The notes under the pieces were generated by a model. That model was not told the DNA's origin and searched no databases. It saw only the letters and a program-made list of their open reading frames with translations. Position numbers and translations under genes: made by a program. 64,000 nt of DNA from NCBI RefSeq assembly GCF_002807055.1, contig NZ_NIXN01000001.1, positions 248,001 through 312,000 of the forward strand, given 5' to 3'. This stretch comes from Confluentibacter citreus (GTDB lineage: Bacteria > Bacteroidota > Bacteroidia > Flavobacteriales > Flavobacteriaceae). Shown here one piece after another: positions 36,458 through 44,956 of this stretch (positions are counted from its first letter, which is position 1; every line of letters starts with the position of its first letter).

Positions 36458-37558
36458 ATGATTGAATTTTTAAAATTCTATTTATTGTTTTTTATTTTGA
36501 TGGCAACTTCAATTGTTGGGGCTCAAGAACAAAAAACTTATAAAATACATACCATTGCCTTTTATAATTTGGAAAACTTATTCGACACCATAAACGACCC
36601 TACTAAATTTGATGAATCTAGCCCCATAATGGAATTGAAGGCAAATCGTTCTGAAGCCTATAAAAAGAAAGTGTCGAATATGGCTCGTGTGCTTGCAGAT
36701 ATTGGAAAAGATGTTTCAAATAACGCTCCTGCAATTATTGGGGTCTCTGAAGTTGAAAACCAAGAAGTGCTTGAAGACGTTGTAAATGACACTGTATTAA
36801 GACATAAAAATTATGGCATTGTTCACTATCATTCTCCAGATGCTAGAGGCATTGATGTGGCATTATTGTACCAGAAACAACTTTTTTCACCCGTTACGAC
36901 AAGCAGTCACGAACTAAAGATTTATGACAATAATACTAGAAAACGCGTTTATACAAGAGACCAATTACTAGTAAGTGGCTATTTGGATGGTGAACTGATG
37001 CATATTATAGTCAATCATTGGCCATCTAGAAGCGGGGGAGAAGCAAAAAGCCAATATAACCGTATAGCAGCAGCTAAATTATCTAAGTATTTAGTGGATT
37101 CCCTTCAAGTTATAGACCCGTATGCCAAGGTTTTCATCATGGGTGATTTAAATGATAATCCGAATAATACTAGTGTTAAAAAGGTTTTAAAAACCCAAAA
37201 AAATAAAGATAAAGTCGATTTTAAAGGTATTTATAATCCTTATGAAAACTTCTTTAGAGACGGTTTAGGAACTACCGCTTACCGAGATGCTTGGAGTTTG
37301 TTTGACCAAATACTGCTTACAAAACCCTTATTGGAAAAAGACTATACCTCTTTTCAATTTTATAAGGCAGGTATACTTAATAAAGATTATTTAATTACGA
37401 GCAAAGGAACTTATAAAGGGTATCCGTTTAGAAGCTGGTCTGATGGCGGATTTTCGGGTGGATTTAGCGACCACTTTCCTGTGTATATTTATGTTATTAA
37501 GGAACAGTCGAATACCACACCCAACAATTCCCATAAGGGAGGTAATATAGCTGATTAA
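36458..37558 (+). CDS. Secreted endonuclease/exonuclease/phosphatase-family enzyme
   Basis: EEP-fold enzyme (366 aa) with an N-terminal signal peptide of about 22 residues (IVGAQ cleavage region). Motifs shared with the soluble paralogue at 23326: FYNLENLFD near residue 35, SEVENQE near 95, DARGIDVALLY near 130, NHWPSRSGGE near 185, MGDLNDNPNN near 230 and SDHFPVYI near the C-terminus; these are the metal and phosphate ligands of DNase I-like enzymes. It is divergent from the TonB-receptor/DUF5689 operon. Substrate not determined; nucleic acid or another phosphodiester is likely. The tail of about 20 residues is Asn-rich. Confidence 0.88.
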   Translation: MIEFLKFYLLFFILMATSIVGAQEQKTYKIHTIAFYNLENLFDTINDPTKFDESSPIMELKANRSEAYKKKVSNMARVLADIGKDVSNNAPAIIGVSEVENQEVLEDVVNDTVLRHKNYGIVHYHSPDARGIDVALLYQKQLFSPVTTSSHELKIYDNNTRKRVYTRDQLLVSGYLDGELMHIIVNHWPSRSGGEAKSQYNRIAAAKLSKYLVDSLQVIDPYAKVFIMGDLNDNPNNTSVKKVLKTQKNKDKVDFKGIYNPYENFFRDGLGTTAYRDAWSLFDQILLTKPLLEKDYTSFQFYKAGILNKDYLITSKGTYKGYPFRSWSDGGFSGGFSDHFPVYIYVIKEQSNTTPNNSHKGGNIAD

Positions 37559-37564
37559 ATTATT

Positions 37565-38005
37565 TTAGCTTATCCAAGTACTCCAAGGAATTCTTGATAA
37601 AAACAATAGCAAAGCAATGGTATAAAAAATGGCTATTGGTTTTAATTTTGCTTGAGAGGTTAACTTCTTTTTGTGTTTTGAATAACCTATGGTTATGAGA
37701 GCAACGGCTACTATATTCACAAAAGGATGCTCAACAAGATATAATCTATTAATGGAATCTTTCATGACACCGCCCATTCCTAATTCACTAAAAGCTTGTA
37801 GTCTTGGAGACACAAAATACAAAATCAATCCAATTAATAATTGAATGTGAGATACGATTAAGGCAAATAATGATATTCTAAAATCCTTGGCGCCATATTC
37901 TTTATCTGCAGCCATTTTATACAAAGCATTGAACGTAGCCAATATTAATACCAAAAGTACAAGATAGGCCCAATAGGAATGAAGTGTTAAAACGGTATTG
38001 TACAT
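37565..38005 (-). CDS. Four-helix membrane protein with conserved histidines
   Basis: Inner-membrane protein of 146 aa with hydrophobic helices near residues 10-30, 45-66, 92-110 and 120-142. Histidines H9 (TLHSYW), H53 (IVSHIQLL) and H93 (VEHPFVNI) fall near the membrane faces, as expected for a heme b or quinone site. The family is sometimes labelled cytochrome b-like, but I cannot confirm a cofactor. Its stop lies 7 bp from the convergent EEP gene. No partner enzyme is adjacent. Confidence 0.6.
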   Translation of the reverse strand: MYNTVLTLHSYWAYLVLLVLILATFNALYKMAADKEYGAKDFRISLFALIVSHIQLLIGLILYFVSPRLQAFSELGMGGVMKDSINRLYLVEHPFVNIVAVALITIGYSKHKKKLTSQAKLKPIAIFYTIALLLFLSRIPWSTWIS

Positions 38006-38056
38006 AATTATAAATTTAGAATTTTAGAATAAAACAAATGTAATAATTTATAAAAT

Positions 38057-38102
38057 AAAAAAACCGCTTCTTTTCGATAAGTATCGGAAGAAGCGGTTTT
38101 TT
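38057..38102 (-). terminator. Terminator of the second TonB receptor gene
   Basis: A stem of about 15 bp (38058-38072 with 38088-38102, core CCGCTTCTT) encloses a second small hairpin CGATA..TATCG. The A-run on the left arm gives a U-run on the minus strand, 19 bp past the receptor stop at 38121. Confidence 0.85.
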
Positions 38103-38120
38103 AAAACTATTCTTAATGAT

Positions 38121-40694
38121 TTAGAAATTGTAACGCATGCTCACATTCCATGTTCTACCGTAACCCAATCTAACTCCATTATCTACATTTACACCTTTCC
38201 ATGCTACATCACCAGCATCTACATGAATGTTATCTCTTGAGTTTTCAATGTACACTTCATCAAAAATATTATTGATATTAACTCGAAATTGTAATGATTT
38301 ATCCTCGTTTTTTCCTAATAACATTCTATAAGATACTCCTCCATCAACCGTGTCATAAGATGGTAATTTAATAGACCCTCTGTTATTTTGAGTTTCAAAC
38401 TCTGCTCCACCAAAATCGGCAGTACCATATAAATTATCATATTGGTTCCAGTTGGCGCCAACTTTTAAATTAGGTAAAAATTCATAGTCAACGCTCACAC
38501 CCGCAGTAAACTGAGCAGCTTGTCCTACTTTAACACCATCTATATAACTTGTGTCGCCATTTGAAATTAAATTCCCTTGATCATCTGTAATTCTGGTTGT
38601 TACATTACCATCAAATTTCCAATCGCCAACCGATATAAATCCATTAATATTTAATCCATCCGCTAAACGGGTGAATATTTCTAACTCAGCACCCATGTGG
38701 ACTTGCTTTAATGGGCTTGTTGTAGCAAATTCATCATTAATATTATCATTGTCTGTATCTATAGAACTATACCCAATTCTGTTATCCCATGTGGTGTGAT
38801 AAACATTCACATTAGCAGAAACCTTATCTCCTAAAAATTTATAACCTGCTTCTAATCCAGTAATTTTTTGATTCCCTTCAACCAAAGGATTTAACTGATT
38901 TGAATTCCTATCATCAACATATAAATCACTATGGTAAGGCTGACGGGAGTAATAACCAGCGTTAGCAAAAACAACGTTCTCTTCATTCAAATTATATGAT
39001 ACCCCAGCTTTTACGTTGAAACCTGTATTGTTTATTTTTTCTGACTCTTCTGATTGCCCTTGATTAGCTGCATTTAGATATTCTGTTCTCACATGGGATT
39101 GTGTAGAAGCTGAACCTTGGAAAAAAGCAGAAAATTGATCATTGGCGTATTCTAATTGTCCAAAAACTCCTGTGTAATTTATGTCTTCTTCATAATCATA
39201 TCCGAAGCGTTGCGCATGGTCATCATTAGGATTGAAAGTAAGATCCCATGGATTAATACCTCCAAAAACTTCTGTTATTTGATAGGCTCCTCCGTTATAG
39301 TTACTAGAAGCGCTTACAGAATTCACAGATAAGAATTCATTAACACTTCTAAAATGGATGCCATTGTATAAACGGACATCGGCACCAACATTTAAACTTA
39401 AATTTTCTGTCAATTCATTATTGTAATTGGTTACTAAACCGTACCAATTATGATTATTGTTCGATCCTCTTGCATACGTAGGAACTCTAGGTGTGCCACC
39501 AGTTAATGTAGAAGCAAAAGCCCCACGTCCAATGGATCCGTATAATACTGTTGACAGAGCAGATTTATCATTAATTGTTAAGTCCCAACTTAAATTCGCA
39601 ATTGGTTTGTGATAGATATTCCTTCCTGTTGGGTAATTGCCGCTTTGCAATGTATTTGGACTATTTACACCAGCATAAGCTGTATTGTATTTTCTACCAT
39701 TTTCCAATAAAGTTTCTAAATTAAAGAATCCTGCAGTTGCATGCCATTGTGGTGCACCAGTTAGAATAAAATTAAATAAGTTGTTTTCATTTGCTTTATA
39801 TCCTAAAGACAAAAAATAGGTCTGGCCTTGTCCATCAGTATCTTCAACATAACCCTCACCTTGCCAATGACCCAACAATGCAGAAAATGCCCAGCCACTT
39901 TCCATTAAACCAGTGGAATATGATGCCGTTGTTTTGGTGTAATTATCATTAGCTATCATTTGTTGTAAAAATCCGCCCTCTTTTCTGTCGATGGTTTTAG
40001 TCACAATGTTAACCGTTCCACCTACAGATGATATAGCCAATTTAGAAGACCCTAAACCACGTTGTACTTGAACCGCTTGAGCAACATCTAAAACTCCCGA
40101 CCAATTAGACCAAAACATCCTTCCATCTTCCACTCCATTAATAGGCTGGCCATTTAGCATGAATGCCGTATTTGTTTGGTCAAAGCCTCTTAAAAACATC
40201 TGGCCTTCTCCAAAACCTCCACCTTGAATGGATTGTACAGAAGGTGTGGATTTTAATACTTCAGGTAAATCGGAAGTTCCTGTTTTTTCTTGAATTTGAT
40301 TTGCCTTAATTGTAGTAACCGCAATTGGTGTTTTTCTACCTTCGGCTAAATCGATAACGCCAGATCCAATAATCACTATTTCATCAAGAGAACCATCAGA
40401 AGCCAAGGTAATATTTCCTAAATTAGTGTTTCCATTAAATGATACTGTTACCGTCCCATAACCAACATAAGAAATAACAATTTGACCTGATGTAGATTCT
40501 GTTGTTAAAGTGAACTTACCATCAAAATCTGAAGTTGTTCCATTTGTAGTGCCTTTTTCAACAATATTGGCGCCAGGAAGTGGGGCATTAAGTTCGGCAT
40601 CCATAAGCGTACCCGAAACGGTACTTTGAGCCATGATAACTGAAGTAAACAACAACGCCACAGTCATCAATAAAAATTGAGTAGTTTTTTTCAT
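38121..40694 (-). CDS. TonB-dependent receptor with CarboxypepD_reg domain
   Basis: Outer-membrane transporter of 857 aa: signal peptide about 1-22 (SVIMAQ), CarboxypepD_reg-like domain about 23-107 (TVSGTLMDAELNAPLPGAN), plug about 115-245 with DLPEVLKSTPSVQSIQGGGF, and a beta barrel ending in the terminal aromatic MRYNF. It stands alone, without a SusD-like or lipoprotein partner, so the substrate (siderophore, metal or small organic) is open. A -7 box (TATTTTTG on the minus strand, 40741-40748) lies 47 bp upstream. Confidence 0.9.
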   Translation of the reverse strand: MKKTTQFLLMTVALLFTSVIMAQSTVSGTLMDAELNAPLPGANIVEKGTTNGTTSDFDGKFTLTTESTSGQIVISYVGYGTVTVSFNGNTNLGNITLASDGSLDEIVIIGSGVIDLAEGRKTPIAVTTIKANQIQEKTGTSDLPEVLKSTPSVQSIQGGGFGEGQMFLRGFDQTNTAFMLNGQPINGVEDGRMFWSNWSGVLDVAQAVQVQRGLGSSKLAISSVGGTVNIVTKTIDRKEGGFLQQMIANDNYTKTTASYSTGLMESGWAFSALLGHWQGEGYVEDTDGQGQTYFLSLGYKANENNLFNFILTGAPQWHATAGFFNLETLLENGRKYNTAYAGVNSPNTLQSGNYPTGRNIYHKPIANLSWDLTINDKSALSTVLYGSIGRGAFASTLTGGTPRVPTYARGSNNNHNWYGLVTNYNNELTENLSLNVGADVRLYNGIHFRSVNEFLSVNSVSASSNYNGGAYQITEVFGGINPWDLTFNPNDDHAQRFGYDYEEDINYTGVFGQLEYANDQFSAFFQGSASTQSHVRTEYLNAANQGQSEESEKINNTGFNVKAGVSYNLNEENVVFANAGYYSRQPYHSDLYVDDRNSNQLNPLVEGNQKITGLEAGYKFLGDKVSANVNVYHTTWDNRIGYSSIDTDNDNINDEFATTSPLKQVHMGAELEIFTRLADGLNINGFISVGDWKFDGNVTTRITDDQGNLISNGDTSYIDGVKVGQAAQFTAGVSVDYEFLPNLKVGANWNQYDNLYGTADFGGAEFETQNNRGSIKLPSYDTVDGGVSYRMLLGKNEDKSLQFRVNINNIFDEVYIENSRDNIHVDAGDVAWKGVNVDNGVRLGYGRTWNVSMRYNF

Positions 40695-40808
40695 GTTTAA
40701 AAAAATGAATTAATTATTTATTATTTGAAATTAGTCACTGCAAAAATACATATAATAATGCTTTTAGTATTATGCATATGTTAATAAATTTAACAGTTGT
40801 TGATAAAA

Positions 40809-40844
40809 AAAACACTCTATTATTTGAATATAATAGAGTGTTTT
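40809..40844 (-). terminator. Terminator of the M23-pgi operon
   Basis: Perfect 14-bp stem AAAACACTCTATTA (40809-40822) with 40831-40844 over an 8-nt loop. The A-run 40804-40812 becomes a U-run on the minus strand. It lies 30 bp past the pgi stop. Confidence 0.85.
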
Positions 40845-40873
40845 AGTAATTTTTTTAAATTTTTTATTGCATT

Positions 40874-42493
40874 TTAAGACAAATACCTATAATAATTCAA
40901 TAGATTTTCAGTAGAAGAATCATGTTTGTTTGTTGCAGTATTGTTAAGTTCTTGTAAAATTTTTGTTGCTAATTGCTTTCCTAATTCTACTCCAAATTGG
41001 TCATAACTAAAGATGTTCCAAATAATACCTTGTACAAATATTTTATGCTCATACATGGCAATTAATTTGCCTAAGCTTTCTGGTGATAATTTGTTAATAA
41101 AGATCGTATTTGTAGGTTTATTGCCTTTAAATACTTTAAATGGTAACAACTCTGAAGAGGCTCCTTCTGCTTTTACTTCATCTTCGGTTTTGCCATTTAA
41201 CAATGCTTCCGTTTGCGCCAAAAAGTTAGATATTAATTTGTCTTGATGGTCTTGGTTCCCGTGTAAGGATTTAACAAATCCAATAAAATCGGCAGGAATT
41301 AATTTGGTTCCCTGATGTATCAGTTGAAAAAAGGCGTGTTGTGAATTGGTTCCTGGCTCTCCCCAAATAAGGGTTCCTGTTTGGTAATCTATTAGGTTTC
41401 CGTTTCTATCAACACTTTTACCATTACTTTCCATAATGCCCTGCTGTAAGTATGTGGCAAACTGACTTAAATACTGAGAATATGGGATAATCGCTTCACT
41501 TTCAGCATTAAAAAAGTTATTGTACCAAACGCTTATTAAAGCTAATACAACAGGAATGTTTGTTTTAAAATCCTCATTTTTAAAATGCTCATCCATTTTA
41601 TGGGCTCCTAAAAGCAAGCTATCAAAATTTGCATAACCAACAGCCAAACTAATGGTCAGGCCAACAGCACTCCAAAGTGAAAAACGGCCGCCAACCCAAT
41701 CCCACATTGGGAAAATATTGTTTTCGTCAATTCCGAAAGCTTTTACATTCTTAATATTGGTAGAAACCGCTACAAAATGTTTGGCAATCGCTGATTCATC
41801 TGCAGATTTTAAAAACCAATCTTTAATGGTATTCGCATTTGAAAGTGTTTCTTGTGTGGTAAATGTTTTTGAAACAATAACAAATAATGTGGTTTCTGGA
41901 TTTAGTTTTTTTATAACCTCATTCACATGGTCGCCATCAACGTTACTTACAAAATGTGTTGTTAAATGGTTTTTATAATATTGTAAAGACTCAACAACCA
42001 TGGCAGGACCCAAATCTGAGCCTCCAATACCAATATTTACAACATCGGTGAATGGTTTGCCGGAAAATCCTTTTCGTGCGCCATTAACCACTTCATTTGT
42101 GAAGTTTTCTATTTTTTGCTTTACTTGATAAATTTCAGGCATTACATTAATACCATCTACTTTAAAATTGGCATTTTTTGGAGCTCGCAAAGCCGTATGC
42201 AATACAGCTCTTCCTTCTGTTTGATTTATAACCTCTCCTGAAAACTGACTTTTAATGGCATCTTTCAATTTAACCTCATCGGCCAATTGAAGCAAATATG
42301 TCATGGTTTCCTCTGTAATTCTATTTTTTGAATAGTCTACGTAAAAATCATCCCATTTAATGGTAAATTTATCTGCTCGCGTACTATCTTGAGCAAATAG
42401 ATCCTTCATTTGAGTATTGCATATTTTGTTGTAATGTTCTTGAAGTTTTTTCCAAGAATATGTAGATGAGGGATTTACACTTGGTAACGCCAT
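40874..42493 (-). CDS. pgi: Glucose-6-phosphate isomerase
   Basis: Cytosolic glycolytic isomerase of glucose 6-phosphate and fructose 6-phosphate (539 aa). Family motifs: [11 protein letters not shown] near residue 150, [13 protein letters not shown] near 205, [12 protein letters not shown] near 265, the catalytic-Glu segment GIMESNGKS near 355 and [18 protein letters not shown] near 380. Length fits the large bacterial PGI. Only 4 bp separate it from the upstream M23 lipoprotein gene, so they are cotranscribed; the functional link is unclear. Confidence 0.97.
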   Translation of the reverse strand: MALPSVNPSSTYSWKKLQEHYNKICNTQMKDLFAQDSTRADKFTIKWDDFYVDYSKNRITEETMTYLLQLADEVKLKDAIKSQFSGEVINQTEGRAVLHTALRAPKNANFKVDGINVMPEIYQVKQKIENFTNEVVNGARKGFSGKPFTDVVNIGIGGSDLGPAMVVESLQYYKNHLTTHFVSNVDGDHVNEVIKKLNPETTLFVIVSKTFTTQETLSNANTIKDWFLKSADESAIAKHFVAVSTNIKNVKAFGIDENNIFPMWDWVGGRFSLWSAVGLTISLAVGYANFDSLLLGAHKMDEHFKNEDFKTNIPVVLALISVWYNNFFNAESEAIIPYSQYLSQFATYLQQGIMESNGKSVDRNGNLIDYQTGTLIWGEPGTNSQHAFFQLIHQGTKLIPADFIGFVKSLHGNQDHQDKLISNFLAQTEALLNGKTEDEVKAEGASSELLPFKVFKGNKPTNTIFINKLSPESLGKLIAMYEHKIFVQGIIWNIFSYDQFGVELGKQLATKILQELNNTATNKHDSSTENLLNYYRYLS

Positions 42494-42497
42494 AATG

Positions 42498-43787
42498 TTA
42501 ATTATTTTGGGAGATGAGATTTTTTTCTTCTTCTTTATTTGAATCTTCTAAAATGGGAAGGCCATCTAATTTTTCTTTTATTGGCTTTATAAATTCCAAA
42601 TAGTCACCTTTAAGAGATTCTGCAATAGGCTCAGATTGTGAAAATTTTTCCTTTAAAGGATCGACCTGTTGTCCATTTTTCCAAAAACGATAGCATACAT
42701 GAGGTCCACCGGTGTTTCCTGTCATACCTACCCAACCTATAACATCACCTTGTTTTACGCGATCGCCAACTTTTACTTTGCGTTTTTGCATATGAAGGTA
42801 CTGTGTTTCGTAAGTAGCATTATGCCTAATTTTTACATAATTACCATTACCCCCTTTATGCTGGGATTCTGTAACTGTTCCATTAGCTGTGGCTAAAATA
42901 GGAGTTCCAACAGCGGCAGCAAAATCGGTGCCTTTGTGCGGACGTAATGCAAACCCGTAATAAGCAATACGGCGGTTTAAATTATATCTTGAGGAAATTC
43001 TAAAATTGAATTGAATCGGCGATTTTAAAAAGGCTCGACGTAAATCTTTGGCTGCTTCATTGTAGTATTCATGTATGTTTTTTATGGAATCTGTTTGGTA
43101 TCTAAACGCATAATGTGGAGTGTCTTTATGATTGAAAAATGCCGCTTTAACATTATGCACGCCTGCATAGATGGTGTCATCAATATACTTATCGGTATAA
43201 ATAACTTTAAACGTATCCCCTTTTTGAAGACGCGTAAAATCTATAGTCCAAGCATATATCTGTTCTGCCAACATATTTGTTAAAATTGGGCTGATACCTT
43301 GTTTGTCTAAAATTTCTGAAATGCTGCTTGTAACAATTCCTGTAACTGTCTTTTCAACGTATTTTATAGGTTTTCTACTAGTGTAAGCATGAATGGAATC
43401 TTGAAAGCTAATAACAACAAACTCTTCTTGATTAGGTTGATATATAAAACATTTAGGGATTTCCAGGGAATCTTTAGAGCATAATAACGTGTATGGTTTG
43501 CCTATTTGAAGATTCCTAATATTAAACGTGTCTTTGGCTTTTTCTGCAATTTGAAATATTTGGGGATAGCCAATCTTATTGCGTTCTAGAATAACTCCAA
43601 AACTATCACCTTTCCTTACAGTATCTCTTTTAACCGTAAAATCATTCAAATTAAAACCAAACTCATAAACATCTGGAACTACAACTGCTAATTCATCGGA
43701 TTCTTCTTCAAAATTAGTTTCTGATTTTTCTTTACAACTAAGGATGCTTATGGCGATTAATGCCACAATTACATATTTTTTTAACAA
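42498..43787 (-). CDS. M23-family peptidoglycan-hydrolase lipoprotein
   Basis: Lipoprotein of 429 aa with lipobox cysteine C18 (ISILSCKEK). Residues about 50-265 are an unassigned extracellular region. The C-terminal LytM/M23 domain (about 285-395) keeps the zinc ligands: HKGTDFAA (first His and Asp), the catalytic His of QYLHMQ and the third His in [10 protein letters not shown]. It is predicted to cleave peptidoglycan cross-bridges in the periplasm. The gene precedes pgi by 4 bp. The central region lacks an obvious coiled coil, unlike EnvC-type activators, so it is probably an active endopeptidase. Confidence 0.88.
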   Translation of the reverse strand: MLKKYVIVALIAISILSCKEKSETNFEEESDELAVVVPDVYEFGFNLNDFTVKRDTVRKGDSFGVILERNKIGYPQIFQIAEKAKDTFNIRNLQIGKPYTLLCSKDSLEIPKCFIYQPNQEEFVVISFQDSIHAYTSRKPIKYVEKTVTGIVTSSISEILDKQGISPILTNMLAEQIYAWTIDFTRLQKGDTFKVIYTDKYIDDTIYAGVHNVKAAFFNHKDTPHYAFRYQTDSIKNIHEYYNEAAKDLRRAFLKSPIQFNFRISSRYNLNRRIAYYGFALRPHKGTDFAAAVGTPILATANGTVTESQHKGGNGNYVKIRHNATYETQYLHMQKRKVKVGDRVKQGDVIGWVGMTGNTGGPHVCYRFWKNGQQVDPLKEKFSQSEPIAESLKGDYLEFIKPIKEKLDGLPILEDSNKEEEKNLISQNN

Positions 43788-43972
43788 AGCTCTATTATTT
43801 TATATAGCCCACAACTATAATTAATTATTAAATTTCGTAAATCTAATAAATTCCTATTTGTATTTGTCTTGAAAAAATGTTAATCTATTACTTTTTTTCA
43901 ACAGATTAACAATAAACCGCAAAGATTAAATAGCTAGTGTGAAAACATTAAAAAAATGAGTTGCTTATCCTA

Positions 43973-44752
43973 TTAATCAACAACTATTTTAAATGGGTGT
44001 TTTAATCCTTTAAAAGCTTCTAAATCGGCTCTTAATGAACCAATCCTTAAATCTGCCTTAATTCGTAAAGGAACTTTATTCTTATCGTTGGATACCCAAA
44101 GGGTTAAACTTTCTTCTTCTTTAAAAACACGTCCGGCCATAACCGATGGCCTAAATTTAAGTGTTTTTATTTTCCCGAAATCGGTTTGTATGGTTTCTTC
44201 ACCTAAGTATTTGAGTTTAAAACCATATATTTCTTCATCAAAAAACATGTCTACTTTAAATTCTTCCCCAATTTTTATATTTTGGACATCTATACGATTT
44301 CTTAAGTAATAAAATGTAGACACCATATCTTGAATGTTGGGTTTGGTATCAAAAACAGTTTTTACTTTATTTTTTTTATCATTATTATACGCTTTATTGT
44401 TTACCTGATCGAAATCAATTTCTATATCCTTTGTATAGCCACCTTCGTCAATGTTTCTTATAAATTTATATGGAACAATGGTTTTCTTATCAAAATAAGA
44501 TTCATACCTGTCATCCACTTTAAAAAACCATTTAATCATACCCGATGTCCATCCTTTTCCAACAACATGATAAACATCTTTCCCATTAACCTTATCGTCT
44601 TTCACGGTAAGTGTGGCACTTCCTGCTTTAAGCCAACTGCTATAGCTCATTTTAAATTTGAACCATTCGCCTGTATCGAATGCAGATTCTTGGGCAAAAG
44701 ACACCTGCATGACGAACACACATATTATAAGTAGATTTTTTTTCATTTTCAT
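43973..44752 (-). CDS. DUF3108-domain periplasmic protein
   Basis: Protein of 259 aa with a signal peptide of about 20 residues (MQVSFAQ). The remainder is all-beta with the DUF3108 pattern: FKMSYSSWLKAGSATLTV near residue 33, TSGMIKWFFKVDDRYESYFD near 68 and LWVSNDKNKVPLRIKADLRIG near the C-terminus. Families with this domain are periplasmic and of unknown function. It is monocistronic, with its own promoter 67-97 bp upstream. Nothing in the neighbourhood defines its role. Confidence 0.8.
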   Translation of the reverse strand: MKMKKNLLIICVFVMQVSFAQESAFDTGEWFKFKMSYSSWLKAGSATLTVKDDKVNGKDVYHVVGKGWTSGMIKWFFKVDDRYESYFDKKTIVPYKFIRNIDEGGYTKDIEIDFDQVNNKAYNNDKKNKVKTVFDTKPNIQDMVSTFYYLRNRIDVQNIKIGEEFKVDMFFDEEIYGFKLKYLGEETIQTDFGKIKTLKFRPSVMAGRVFKEEESLTLWVSNDKNKVPLRIKADLRIGSLRADLEAFKGLKHPFKIVVD

Positions 44753-44818
44753 GGTAGTTACATGTAACTCTTTGTTTATTATTTTATTGTAATAAAGGCG
44801 AAATTACAATTACTGTTC

Positions 44819-44849
44819 CAAAAGTATTAAAACAAAAAAACTTCATCAA
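44819..44849 (-). promoter_or_regulatory. Promoter of the DUF3108 gene
   Basis: Read on the minus strand: TTG (44847-44849), a 20-bp spacer, TACTTTTG (44819-44826), an exact Bacteroidota-type match. It lies about 67 bp before the ATG at 44752. Confidence 0.6.
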
Positions 44850-44956
44850 AATTAATTGATAGAGTTTTCTTATTAAAACAACAAATTAATGTTAAATAAC
44901 GGCTTTCGGCATAGTGTTTTTTACTAAAAAAATCAAAAACAAAAACGTTAATTCAT

